This document shows, one piece after another, positions 28,901-43,900 of a DNA stretch of 64,000 bases. This stretch comes from Echinarachnius parma (taxonomy: Eukaryota > Echinodermata > Echinoidea > Clypeasteroida > Echinarachniidae): assembly GCA_037951105.1 (NCBI GenBank), contig JBAMJV010003770.1, forward strand, positions 124,001 through 188,000, read 5' to 3'. The notes beneath the pieces were generated by a model. It searched no databases, had not been told where the DNA came from, and saw only the letters and a list, made by a program, of their open reading frames with translations. Position 1 is the stretch's first letter; each line of letters starts with the position of its first letter. Position numbers and translations under genes: made by a program.

Positions 28901-31900
28901 GTCAGTGAATGATTGCAGGAAGCCAGATACTGGCAGTTTTGCTTATTGTTACTAATATGTGCATAATTCCTGTCACTTTTGGTCATATATTTCCTCTTGG
29001 GTATAGATGTTCATGAGACCGCTTCCATATGTTTTGACTGGCCACTGGAAGCTGCCGTGAGACTCGGAGACAAGACAAGAGATAAGACAAGCGATCACTG
29101 TATACAGGATCCTATGCGCTCGTGCAAGGTGTCACGCTGCTTGGCCACTAGTGAGTAATAGGAGTACAAAGTACCGTATTTGCCGGTGTATTAACCGCAC
29201 CTGTGTATTAACCGCACCCCCCTTTTTGCAAAAAAAAAAAAAAAGTGAAAAAAGTGCGGTTAATACGCTATAAACCGCACCCGTGTATTAACTGCACCCC
29301 CAATTTTGCAAAAAAAAATATTGAAAAAAGGTGCGGTTAATACACCAGCAAATACGGTATGTCCACTTACCCATAGACTATACCAGCTATAGAGCATGTC
29401 TTGAATTCCATGATATTTTCTGTGAGTGTTCCAGTCTTATCTGAGAAGATGTATTTGATTTGGCCTAGCTCGTCATTGAGGTTGGATGTTCTCGCTGCGG
29501 CTGGAGTATCCGTCTTGGCGTGGTACATGTCCAGATCCTGGAGAGCATACAAACAAAACATGTGATTATAACATGACCTTCAAATGTATCTCACATGACT
29601 ATCACATGTATATCACCCGACTACCACATGCATATCACCTGACTACCACATGCATATCACCTGACTACCACATGCATATCACATGACTGAAACCACATCA
29701 AGCAAGATGTATTTGAATTGGCCTAGTTTATCATTGTGGTCGGAAGATTTTGCCATGGCTGTCTGGATCATAGAGATCAGAAAACGAGTGTATGCAAGTA
29801 TCTGACCGGCCATTTTATTTCAAACAATAACACTACGAATCAATATATGGGCAACTCCAGCGTCACGGACATTACAAATCAGAGAATTTCCAATGCCACT
29901 ACTAATTCATACCTCTAACTAATGTCTAACTTTTATTTTGATTACAAAACAATATCCTAGTTAAGTATGCAAAAAAAGTTTCAGAACATTTATCCAATTT
30001 GTTACTGAGTAATTCTGCGAAATGTGCGCCGTCACGGACATTACATCTTTTGGACATGACTTTTTGCATCCATATACATCTTTGCAAAAGTCTGTGAGTT
30101 CTGAGACCTCACAAAGGTGATTTAGGTATTTAATTATAGACAAGGCAATGATGAATTGAATCCAAGTTGTTTTGGGGGAAACGGGCCAGGCATATGTGAT
30201 CTAGACAACAAAACGTTGCGTCACGGACATTACACTTTTGTCCACTTTTTCTAAACTCAGAAATAACCCGCCAAAAAAGCTCCATTGTGCATGACACTTT
30301 TTTAATTGTACATTTGATATGTAATCAAACAGTTTTGAGAACAAAAATTATATTTCAATTTTTTTTTCAATTAGCAAAAAATTATTTTTCCAAAATTATT
30401 GTAAAATTTGAAATTTTTCAACAGAATGTGCAGTAAACCAAATGTTCAACTATTAAAAAAAATATTATACATTTTTAATGAGGTACAATGCTGTTTTGTG
30501 CCAAAAAATTGTAAAATCTAAAAAAAGTTGTGTACATCATGGGCAAAACACATGGAAAATCATGGACTAAGAGTATAATTTTTGCAATTTGATCATACTA
30601 TATGAGATTTAACCATCTCTTTCTCCTCCCAGTAAGTTATATATAGTCAAGTCTTTATTGATTATTGAGACATGCATGTTCAAATTAAGCAAGGAATTTA
30701 GTTTTATAAATAGTTCAGAGTACTGACTCAAAGTTCACTATCTGATTTACGATACAATTTATTAAAACTTGAACCAGGAATGTAGTAGTCCCCCTGTTAC
30801 TTGGGATTATCTTATTTCTTGGCTAAAGTAAGACATTTACATAAGAAAATAATGCTTGATATTTTTTTGCTCTGCTTGTTTATACTTTTCACTGTGTATG
30901 TAATGTCCGTGACGCAGCCGTGACGTAATGTCCGTGATGCCATTCTGGACAAGCCATCAAATATTTTAGTAAATGCTCTTGATATACTTTATGATATAAC
31001 ATTCTAGCTTTGCAAATGAATTTTGAATTAAATTGAATTAGGACTTCTGCTTCTACAAAAACTTTTATATCTAAAACGTCACGGACTTTACACATCAATG
31101 TTGTAAGAATCAAGATTTTATCCAATAACAGTTTTCAAAAAGTAAAGATTTTTACACAATTTCCTTTTCTACAAAACAAAGCATAAACAAGACATTAGAA
31201 GTAGAATTATTGTTCTGAGGTGATCCATATTTTTAAATTTTATTTCACAAACAACGGATGCAAATTTCATCATTTTTGGGGGTAATACATACAATGTTTG
31301 TCCCAACTTCAATGGCCAAAAAAAAAATATTCTACATTGAATTTCAAACTTTTTCCCTTTAGTCATCAAAATATGGTCCTTCCTCATTACTATCCAGTAG
31401 TTAACAAGGCTGTCCCATGAGTTTCATTTTTCCATCCTTGGGTGACATTTTTCGTGGAATTGCCCATATATAAATTGTGCGTCATAGTCTTGCGGTGGAT
31501 ATGGGAGATGTCTGTAGGATATTAAAATCTTGTTGAGGTAATGCAGGTGTCATTTGTATGACGCACCTCTTGACTCCCGGGAAAGGTGCGTCATGGATGC
31601 GTCATGTACTCCCGTATTGATGACGCACAGTACCGTCATGGAAGCAAAAGGTCAGTCACAACACTGACCCATGTGTGCATCATAGTCAGTCACTTTACCA
31701 TGGGTGCGTCACATGGCTCGTCAATAGGATCAATAGGACCGTCATTTTCATGAAATGGTGGGTCAAAATTTTGACTCAAATATGCGTCAATGTTTCCTAA
31801 TGGTTAGTCACTTTTTCTGACGGAGGGTGCGACATGGTTCATAAAAGGGTGACGCACATCGGTACAATGACGCACCTTTCCCGGGGGTCAAGAGGCGTGT

Positions 31901-34900
31901 CATACAAATGACACCTGCATAAAGCAGTAAAACTTGACAAATTGACACTTTGAGTTACCACGAAAGTACAGATCATCCTGAACAGAAAAGGTATATTGTA
32001 AAATCATTTCATATTGCAATAAGAATGATAATTAATGTTACAAGTGTACTCACAAAGTTAATGAAAAGTGCCTGGCCAAACTTGACAAGCTCGAGGGTGA
32101 CGGGGAGACTGATTGGAATCAGGTTGTTGTACAGGATGATGAAGGTCAGGAGGTTGTAGAAGAACGAGTTGGGAGTCTTGTCTGTACAACAAACAAAACA
32201 ACAAAGACATCTTTGTCAAGTTACACATAGTTATAATCAATTCCCCTTCCTATCGAGTGGAACCCTGGGGGGTTCCTGGTTGACTACTTCAGTTCGGAAC
32301 TCTAGAATTTTCTAGTTATTCCTTAATTAAGGGCGCTACCAATACAGGGTAGCAGTCATAGCCCGCCATTGAAATGTGAAGCTGTACTAATTTCACCAGG
32401 TTTTCACAAGGGACCTCTATTTATTGTCCTATCCGAAGGACAAAGTGTTTTCTGTGAATCTTAATACTCAGAATCATAATCAATGAAATTGATCAATGGT
32501 TGTCCAAGAAAGAAGTCCAAGAAGTCTTGTCTGTAGACAATTGAGTATCCAAATTCAAATTTGTATATATTCTCTTTACTACGGTCTATAGCCGGCTTCA
32601 AAATCAATCTTAAATATCTCCTTAATTAGGGAGACATATGACAAATCAAAACCCATTTCATTCTTCCGTTACCATGAGCCAAACAACAAGGTACAACAGA
32701 AGAGTGATTTTGGTTGAATTTTACAAAGTGAATGGATCACTTTAAGCAGATTGACACCTACAAAGGATAATAGACCTGTTCCTACCTTCAAAGCCCAGGT
32801 ACCAGTCATGGTGGAAGTGACGCTTGTTCCAGATCTCAGCAGCTATGGCACTTATGAGAGAGAGGACCAACAGAATCAGACCAAGGAATAAGATCTGCAC
32901 AGAGAGAAAGGACAAATAAGTTCATCTGTAAAATGTCATAAACAGCAGTTTGTACAATTGTAAAGAAAGCATGCCACTGTGTAATATAATAAGGGTAACT
33001 TTTGAAGTTATGTTTGATAATATCACATATTTTCCCACAACCACCACCGCCACCACCAAATGTATTGAAAGGATTAAAGGGATCTTGTAACTTTGTTGAC
33101 ATGTGCAAAAAGTGATGAATGGTTGATAAAAAGTGTATTTTTGTGATCTGAACAGTGTCCACTGTGTAAGTGTAAAGCGTACAATTTCACGCTAATTGAA
33201 TGTTATATGGACAATTATTGAGCAAAAATGCAAAGTGATATTTTCGCTAACTCATTGCACTGACTTTGTACACAGTTATAACTTTCCCGTGGATAATTAA
33301 AAATCTGAACACTTCAATCGTAAATATCTTTTTAACAAAAGGGGGGGAAAAAGTGTCCCATGCTTCTATTGGTAATACAAATACAACAAGGTATGAGAGA
33401 ACCACTAGAGTTCTAAGTAAGTTTTGTGGATTTGGATAATGTTACTAGATCCCTGTAAATCATCTTGAACTGATTATACAATGGTTGAATGGGCAATACT
33501 GACCTGTATGTTAGTCTGTTTGTCCACTGTGGATCTCTTCAAGGGAGCCGTCTTCGAATTCTGGGGAGAAAAAAAAGAAAATTAAACATCCTTCATTAAA
33601 AAAAGTCTGTAAATATTTAATTTGTTAAATTCATACATATCCATTTATGATAAAATTTTCTGATTGTCCTGTTCAAAAAAATATTTTTTACATAACCAAC
33701 TTCCTTTTATGACTTGACGTTTTCTGACATCTTTGATGTCCTTCCTCAGAAGTTGCACTGAGTCTGACCGCTAGATGGTGTGGTCAGACACTGGTCCTGT
33801 CTATTAGGGGGTTTTCGCAAATGCTATGGAAGTGCTGAGTACGGGGGAAGCAGTCAGCTGTGACCGTACCCGTACTCTGCATGGCTATCGTCGCGAACTA
33901 TTTGTAGTTTCGCAGTGAAGAATACGGGGAACGTCTCCTTGCTCGAGTGAACAAGCGCGCTGATTGGCTGACCACGCCGCTCCATACTCGCTCTACACCC
34001 AACGCTAATTCAGCCGACAACCGTCGTAGATTTCCATGGTAAGGGGGGATTTTCGGACCGAGTACGACCACCTGCTGAGATTAGCGTTCTAGATGTCCTC
34101 CGTAGCATTTGCGAAAAAACCCTATTGTCCTGTTAAGAGCCCCTCATAAAAGCAGAGCTTACAGCTCTCCTTCCAATGCCGTTCATACAAATACTCCAAA
34201 ACTATACAAAGTTTGAATTACGTTTTCACTGCAAACTAATTTTTGTAAATACTGGACTGATTTTGTTAACATCGTTTCCTTAAATAAATATTTTTAAAAG
34301 AGAATAATTATGCTTTAAAACTCAAATCAAAACAACGATTTAATGCTCACCAAGAGTAGCTTGCTCTCGTGCCCAGTGTAGATGACGACGCCATTAATCC
34401 AATGTGTATTTCTCAGCATGGCTCCACGCAACAAGATCTGATCCGTGCTCAGGGGGACAGCTCTGCAAAACGTAAACATACACGAAATAAACAAATTAAA
34501 TCTAGAGGAATAACTTACATTATTTTACAATCATTAATAAAGATATAGAAAAGATGTCTTGACAAATACAGGAAAACCAAAGGATAAATGCTTGAAGTCA
34601 ACTTAAAAGCAATGTTGCCATTTGCTCATACTGGGCTAGAATCTGTGAATTACATATCTAATCACATTCAATTTTTGATTAGTATGGTGGGTTAAGTGTA
34701 AAGCAAACATTAAAATAAAGTTTAGCATGGAAATACCGTACACACATTTGTACACACAATTCAAATGATAATTGTGCAATTGTGTCCCCCTCTGTCACTT
34801 CGGGTAATTCATCGGCAATATCAAAATTGAGATTTTTAGTGTTTTGAATTCTCTCGGATTTCAGCTTTAAAATGATATATAACTTGCTACATATAATTGT

Positions 34901-37900
34901 CATGAAGGAAAGAAAAACGCAATTTAATAACGCGGACCAGAGCTCAGCTATTTGTCAAACAACAGAGAAAATCGCTTCTAAAGTTTCGCATCCATTCAGA
35001 AAAGCATCCTCACAGAGCGAGCGAGCGGTTGAACAAATTCTCTGTTTGACCGTTCGTTTTTCACAATCGATCGTGAAAATAGCGTTATCAACAAACAATA
35101 TAACGCATGCGCAGTTTACTGTTATTCCTCGGCCAATCAGCAAAGCTTTCGTATCGCAGCATGTAGCCTAGTCTAATAGTCGTACCGATACATACAGTAA
35201 AATTTGTACAAAGCCGCTCCAGTTTCGTACAATTGCATGCAAGAATTAACCTGGCGGGCTAGCAGGCATGACCCCCTAATAACAATGAATGGTACAATAG
35301 AGCGGTAACTTCAGTCCTCGCTGGTCGGGCGATATCGACCCACCTGCTCATTCATCCTGCCCGATCGTTACCGCAACATTGAACTATACACAATGAGAGG
35401 CGGGGAGGCGTATTTTGATAATCCGAGGAAAAGCTAGCTACAGAATTTACATAACAAGGCGCGATTCAATGCGGTATTATACAGTAAGTCGCGCACGCTA
35501 TCCGGAAATGAACACATCGTACATACCCAGTACAACTCTATTCAGGTCAGTCTGACCAATCACAGCGCTTTCCGCTCGGGCTCAGCTAGCTCACACCGCT
35601 CACAATACCAGCGGTCGGGCGTCGCACGTGTGCATAGAATTGAAGTGCCGCTCAATCAATGCACAAACGATCGATCATGAACAGCCAGCGATGATAAACC
35701 GAGTTTCAGGCCGAAACCGAATTGAAGGTTGCTCAGAAAAATCATTATTTTCGGTATAAAACAATCGAATTAGGACATGAAATTTTCAGAGAATGTAGAT
35801 GACACATGTAAGTATCAAATTCCGTAAAGTTGAAATTTTCAGCCAAAGACAATTTTGTATGATTTTGGTGCTCTATGTACTAAACCCCCATTGCGACTTT
35901 ATACCCAAACTGAAAGACACAGACACAATTATGCTAGCCTGATTCAATAAAATATATCAATATGTCAAACATTATCTTAGAGCTTTCATTATTTTATAAT
36001 GATGAATAATGATGTTTGACATAGTCAACCAAATATGTGACCGGCTATAGCAAAACCCGGCACTTGTCGGTAATTCATCTTTTGAAGAAATAGGCATTTT
36101 AAGTTCACATAATGTGTGTAAAAGACATATGATTGTAAAATTGAAACAATCATATCTTCGCCAATTATTTACCAATTTGTTAGAACAAAGCATCAAATGA
36201 AAGCTTGTGACAAGGCCTTTATAATGGTATGCAAATCTACATTTTGATTTTTACCGACAAGTGCAGGGTTTTGCTATAGCCGGTCACATATTGTACGGCT
36301 TTGAGGTAACAAAATCATATCAATGTGTGTTGCATAAAAAGGACTTACGTGCTCTGCCCTCTCTTTGGCTTCATGTTCCCGACAAATTCGTAGAGATGTC
36401 GATTGGGAAGCTCGCACTCGATGGTAGCACCATCCAGCATGCACAGTTCGTGCTCTGTGCACATGTTGGCCGTCTGAGGGAGCCCCTGCCGTATCTTCAG
36501 GTTCGTTTCACCGTCAAGTTGGGCCGTCTCTATGTAGCACATGGCTTGTGGGGCGCTGGATATTAGGGGGAATATAGCCGGTCACATATATTTAATATTT
36601 ATCCACATAGAAGTTGTACATGTGTCAAGTGTAATCTAATTTTGAAACGATTCTTGATTTTATCAAGTTTTGTTCTGTGAACAGAATGCTTGTCATCCTA
36701 TTGAGGACTGATTGATTTTGCTCCAACATGTATTCTCCACAGACCGAAGCCTGATTATTTTTGGGACCAGTCCAGAATGGGTTAATAGATAATAATAATA
36801 ATAGATCATATTTGTATCGCGCCTAATGCAGAACAGCCTCTAAGCGCTTATTATTATCCCATGTCATTTGGTACAGTTCAGACCCGCACAATTATCTTGT
36901 ACACATTCTAAACTCCCCGGGGAGCATACTAGCACAAATTCTAGCACAAAATGTGTGTGTTGCCTAGCGCGAACCAAAAAAATTGTGCAAAAATAACAGA
37001 GTTTACAGTACCAAAGTGATGACATCATACTCTTATATTATACCATAGTAACGGTTCTAAACCACTTGTCCTTTGGGTTGACCTTTTGATAGTGGGTTGG
37101 AGCTGGACGATTGCCTATTTGGCAACCGCTGGACTACAAATGAGAAGCTTGCATGAATTTAGAACCATACTCATATATTATACCACAGTAATGGTTCTAA
37201 ACCACTTGTCCTTTGGGTTGACCTTTTGATAGTGGGTTGGAGCTGGACGACTGCCTATTTGGCAAATGCTAGACTACAAATGAGTAGCTTGCCCGAATTT
37301 AGAACCATTACCCATGTCAATGAATAGCTATGACATCACACTTTAATAGGTGTTAGCTCTATTACCGGGAACCGAGCATGGTGGCTTAGCGGTTAGAGTG
37401 TCCGCTTCATGCATGGGAGGTCCCGGGTTCCAACCCAGACCAGGTCATACCAAAGACTTTAAAAATGGTACCTTCTGCCTTCTAGCCAGGCGCTCGGCAT
37501 TTATAGAATGGAGAAGGGAAAGTTAATCACACGAGCTACCAGAGGACTGGCCCCCTTCTGTAACTTTTGCTACATTTAGTAGACGTGTGGCCTAGGGCTA
37601 ATGAATCGGAGATAGGCGCCACCTTATGTGCCAACATTGGCACGGGAAGGACTTTAACTATTACCTGGAAGCCAATAGGATGAGATCAGCTGGAAAGAAC
37701 TCTCCTCTCTTGACTTGCACCACATCTCCCACGGCCAACTGGAAAGAGAGAGAAAATAGGATTATTCTTTCTCATTTCAAGTATTATTTGGTTATACTAT
37801 TAGAAGTTTAGAATCATTGGACATTCTAACAAAACAAAATGATTATAAATATTAATTTACCATCGATTGATCTACAGCTAATCATGTCAATATGGAATTT

Positions 37901-40900
37901 TTAAAGTTTCCAATCATCATTTGTATTTAGTCAACATTAAATTTGAATATAAATTGAAAAACATGCCTTAACAACCAAAATCTACTCTAAAATCACCATG
38001 GTAACAATATGTGGTTGACAAAATAGGAGCCAAAGGAAGTCAGACAAGTCAGACAACAGGTGTGTTTTATTGTATTTTATCACTCACCGAAAAAGTAATT
38101 ACAATTAAAGGACAAAGATTTGTTTACCAGTTTCCTGTATGTCCTGGAACGGAGCTACAGGAAATTACATAGCATACACACCTTCCCATATAATGAAAGG
38201 TTTGTCACATACATACAAGTATACACACAAAATAACCCATGGATTTTTGTCATGATTCACTAACATTTTAAAATGTGTGCATGCATATACTTTTCCTTAT
38301 GACTTACAGACAAGTTATTCAACTAACCTGTTCCTTGCATACCACATATGTTGCTATGTTGGGAAAATCTCTGGCAACCTTCAATGTTGCCAGATTTAAT
38401 AAAATATAACATAACATTTTAATATGTTATTACGAACCAGTCGAATCAGTAAAGGGTCGGGCTCTAGTGAAAGTGCACACCTACATTTGCAACTTTGAGT
38501 GCATGCACAGTTTGATGGTAGAAAAATCATACATTTTGTCTGCCGTTGATTTAAGTATGATTGGTAAAAATTGTGTTTTAAATATTTTTCTGAAATGCAG
38601 ATACAGGCAATGTTTCCTTACCTCTCTCCACTTGACATGCATGAATGCTCCATTCCTAAGAACTGCCAGACAAATTGTGGAAAAAAAAAGGATTGGTGTA
38701 TGAAAACAAAATAATAACAAAATTTTCATTTACATACCAAATTAGAATTATGTTATACTGTTATTTTTGTCAATTATAATTTTCTACTAAATTCATAATC
38801 TCTCTTGGTATAAAACATGTATTGTTAGATGTACTTTACATTATGGACAGTTTATATAATAATAATAATACTTTAATTTTCTTTCATTTAAAATGTGAAA
38901 GAACAAAGACAGGGTTAGGGTTTATAAATTGTGACTATGATTTCAATTGTTATTTACAAAAAAAATAATAAAAACATTTATTACATTTATAATCCCTCTC
39001 AATCACTTTGTCTGCAACTTTATTTCACAATCTGTAAATAATGATTTGATGCATTCATTTAATCATAAATCACTCAATTAAAATATATGTCAACCTTGAA
39101 TGAAGCATCGATATTGTATCTATAGAGTAAGTGGTCTCCATGTAATGTCCATGATGCAACATTTTGTTGTCTGGATCACTGGCCTGTTTCGTAAAATCTA
39201 ACTTGAATTCAATTTACCATTGCCTTGTCTATAACTTACTACCTTTGTAATCAAAAGTAGACATTAGCTAGAGGCATGAATTAGTAGTGGCATTGGAGAG
39301 TCATGAAAATTCTCTGATTTGTAATGTCTGTGACGCTGGAATTGCCAACATACATGATCATAACAATGTATATGAAAAAACACATGTTGACAAAAGGAGA
39401 AAAATATGAACAAATATTCTTGGACTTCAAATAAAAAATTTAAAAAACAAGCGATGCATCTGCCATTTAGCCTTGACAGCTGACAAACCACATAAAACCC
39501 CTAGGGCACACCTCATAAAATCTGGCTATTAAAACAGCTGCATACATAATTTGGTATCAGGTATCTGGGAGCGTGTAACATGAGATTTCCATCCACGATA
39601 CAAAACTGTCTTGTGATAGCTAATCAATATACAAATGATGGGACAGGTTCAAGTGAGCAGGTAAGAATTGTATATAATGCAGAAGGTGACTCATTTATAA
39701 ATATCCACAAGGTTATCTGGTCGTTTCCTCTTTCTTCCAATATGTGCATAATTCAGACTACCGTATTTGCTGGTGTATTAACCGCACCTTTTTTCAACAA
39801 AAAAAGGAAAAAAAAAGGGGGGTGCGGTTAATACACGACCGTATTAACCGCACTTTTTTTTTTTTTTTCAGGGGTGCGGTTAATACACCGGAGCGGTTAA
39901 TACACCGACAAATACGGTACCTTTTAAATTCATTACAAAAAACAAAACATTACAGTCACAAGTATACAAATAACACACAGGTTTAAAGGAGGGGTTCAGA
40001 CGATTTCCAGCATTTACCAATCAAAGAAGCAATATTTTTTCAACATATTGCCTTTGTCCCGACGAAAAAAAAGACCAACTGGTCACTTCATATTTGTCTT
40101 AAATTTTAATGAATAAATATTTTCCACCTATTCTTATGTCATTAAAAGGTCAAACAAAATTAGGAGTTGCCAATTTGTAGAGGAAAACAATGATCAATTT
40201 TGCCTGGCTTAAAATAGCTCTCGTCCTTGATGGGTTACAAGTCTCCACACTAACCTTTTTCCTTAATCACCTATTTGGGCAAGTAAAATCATAAATCTTG
40301 ACATTTTACTTGCCCTCTTACTTCTAGATGAGATTTACATGTATGAAATTACATTGTTCTCTTAAAGTTATTTGGATGTCCGACCGGGCAAGCAATCTAT
40401 ACAAGTTATTAAATTTTACTTGCCTGACACCAATTTGTTACTTGCCCAGGGCTAGCAGGCAAGTCCCTGTGTCTATACGGTACCCATGGATTTTATCTGG
40501 CTATTTTCTCTTTCTCCCAATATGTTAACAACTTAAGAAACTGAATTTGATAAGAATTGCAGTTTGTGCAAGCTTCCTCATCATTTGATTTATCTTGGTT
40601 CTTTTTGTGATGAATCAAAAACAGGAGACGAAAAGACAGTTATGATAAGGCCTGGGACAACTATCTGAATATTGGAATAATTTGAATAGCTGAACAGCTG
40701 TTGGTATCCAAATATTAATTATTTTACTAACCAGATATCCAGTTATTAACGGTCTAATATATGTTTGTTTTTAGTTTAATAACTATTTTTAATATCAAGA
40801 TGTAATTGAATTAAAGAATAATCACCAGATTGAAGGCATTTTTTAGTGTTCGTTTTGTAGTGTTTTGTTAAATATTATATTTAAAACAATCCACATCAGT

Positions 40901-43900
40901 ACTAGAAGTTTACCAGAATTGCATTACCTTGAAAAAAACAAAATTCAACTGTTAGTCCCTACTATAGGGTGCAGCATAAACATTTTTAATTTGATTTGTT
41001 TAAGTAATAACAAATGATCTAGTTTATCCATATACCTTTCTGGTTGAATATTTGGAAAGCAAAAAAGGTATTTGTCCGAGGCCTAGTTATGATTAGTAGT
41101 GTCTAATGAAATTACCTAATTAGAGATGAACCATACAGCCCATGAATTATTTAATTTACATCCCTGGTATAAGGTAATAAATATTCATTTCTCTTTCACT
41201 ATACACTTTGTTGTGATTTGTTCAACCTTGGAGTGCATTAAGATCTAAATCCTAGTTCTACGGTAGTTTTGCTTTCCCATTCAGCCCATTTGGTATCTAC
41301 GCACATGAATAATTAAAACAACATTGTGGAAATGGAAATTAAAATGGTAGTTCATTTCCATTCAATATATTAGATAACAAAATATAAAGTACATCGGACA
41401 AGTCACACTGCATGCAATGTGTATTTTCTAAGTATCAACTCGTTCATTCAGTTTCAGTTCATTTCACATCCGATAAAAATGTACAATAATACAAATCAAA
41501 TACAATATATACACAACATGTGATGAGATTAATCAAATTAACTTACCCAATATTTTTCTATTGTTTACTTCATCATCTGCTTTATGTCGTTTCTGAAAAA
41601 AATAAAAGAAACATATCTTGAAAATCACATTTTAAAATCAGTTGTCTTATTACATCACGGTAAAAAAAGAAAAGAATATAAAGAGATCGTAAAATGACCA
41701 CATGTTAAAAAGGGTTTTTGATATATCAGAGCTCTTTATAACAAGGTTCCACTGTATTACCTTATCATATTAAAAGGGATTTGGTTATATCAGAGCTCCT
41801 AAATAACGAGGTTCCACTTTATTACCTTATTATGAAAGGGTTTTTGTTATATCAGAGCTCCTAAATAACGAGGTTCCACTTTATTACCTTATTATGAAAG
41901 GGTTTTTGTTATACCAGAGCTCATTATAACGTGGTTCCACTGTATATTAATGCCTAGCTACTTGGGAATGTTGACGTTTCTTAAATTAAGAGGAAAACTG
42001 AGTGAAGCATGCTGCACCAGTAGTCAAGCATGCTGCACCAGTAGTCAACCATGCTTGAAATCACTGTAAGCCTCAGTAGATAGCGATCTGTTTTGCTATA
42101 TTAAAGCAGATGGCCGATCAACTTGAAACTCATCTTATAAAGTTAGTGTACGCTTCACTCGACCCTTAGCTGTTTGAACAATAAACATGCATTTCATTTT
42201 CATTTTATTTATTTTAACCAATATAAAAATACATAAAATACAAGAAAATCAACAAATGGTTGAGGTGCCCCTTGAAAGCAGACCTTGTAAGCGGGGCACC
42301 TTAAAAACATAATAAACTAATTAACTAAATACAATTTTACAAATAATTTCAATGCATGTAAATGGTGATCCAATATGATCTTATAAATCCTATCTGCATT
42401 GATCTTGTTTGGATTAATTTTATCAAAGCAAATTCATACAAATCTGATCCAATTTATCCAGAGCTAGAAATTAACTTGTTTGCCTTGTGACCCAGTTGGG
42501 AACCGAGCATGGTGGCTTAGCGGTTAAAGTGTCCGCCTCATGCACGGGAGGTCCCGGGTTCGAACTCAGACCGGGTCATACCAAAGACTTTAAAAATGGT
42601 ACCTTCTGCCTTCTAGCCAGGCGCTCGGCATTTATAGAATGGAGAAGGGAAAGTTAATCACACGAGTTACCAGAGGACTGGCCCCCTTCTGTAGCTTTCG
42701 CTACATTTAGTAGACATGTGGCCTCGGGCTAATGAATCGGAGATAGGCGCCGCCTTATGTGGCAACATTGGCACGGGAAGGACTTTAACTAACTTAACCA
42801 GTTGGGAACGTAAAAACAAGATTTTTAAAATTCTAGTGGCCCAAACAAAGGAAAACAGCAACATTTTTGTCACATTTGGTTGCTCATTCGGACCAGTTGA
42901 ATTTATCATCAATGAAATGTGGCGGCCCAAAACTAACTATTTTTTAGTGCACCCGGGCCACTAATCCTGTGCTTATTTCGAACACTGCCTTATCACATCC
43001 CAAATCTGAACTTATTGGATAGACTTAGTAAATCTCAACTTAATCTTTTTAGATTTCATAATAAATAATATACAATGTAATAGCATTTATAGAGCAACAT
43101 GTATTTAGGTGCCCTATTCAGCTCTTTATTACCCTCGGTCATCAGGTACAGTTCAAACCCACACAATTATCTTACGCACCATCTAAACTCCCATGGGAGC
43201 ATACTAGCCCAAGCTGCTCTACTATATAGGGTGCTACAGGCTAATTTAATATATTATATTCAAATGTTGAAAAAATGTGAGGCAGACTTACAATGTCCTC
43301 TACAATTTCCTTCACGGCAGAGACGAGGAGGATGAAGATGAGAGGCAGAAGGGTGGTATAACGCCCTGTTGGTGACACGCTCGGGATTTGCTGTTTCAAA
43401 GACAAACAAAACACATCATTAATGAATATCTTATATATACAAACTTATTTCTGAGAACAAAAACAATATCCTCCACGATTTTCTTGGGGGGTGGAGATGT
43501 GGAGGATGAAGATGAGAGGCAGAAGGGTGGTATAACGCCCTGTTGGTGACACGCTCGGGATTTGCTGTTTAAAAAGACAAACAAAACACATCATCAATGA
43601 ATATCTTATTATAAATATATATACAAACTTATTTCTGAGAACAAAAACAAAATCCTCTACGATTTCCTTGGGGGGTGGAGATGTGGAGGATGAAGATGAG
43701 AGGCAGAAGGATGGTATAGCGCCCTTTCTGTTGGAGACACGCTCGGGATTCGCTGTAGCACAAGACAAACAAAACAAATCATGAATATAAACCCACAAGG
43801 TTCCTGTAGGCAACGGGTTAAAATACACATATTACTGAAAACAAAGACATCGAAGATGGAGGGGAAGACAAAAATAAAGAGAACAAGGAGGATGAAGATT

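Noticed and set aside
43445..43828. Frame starting [12 protein letters not shown] with two [15 protein letters not shown] stretches
   Set aside because: Read-through of two degenerate exon 3 copies with frameshifts.
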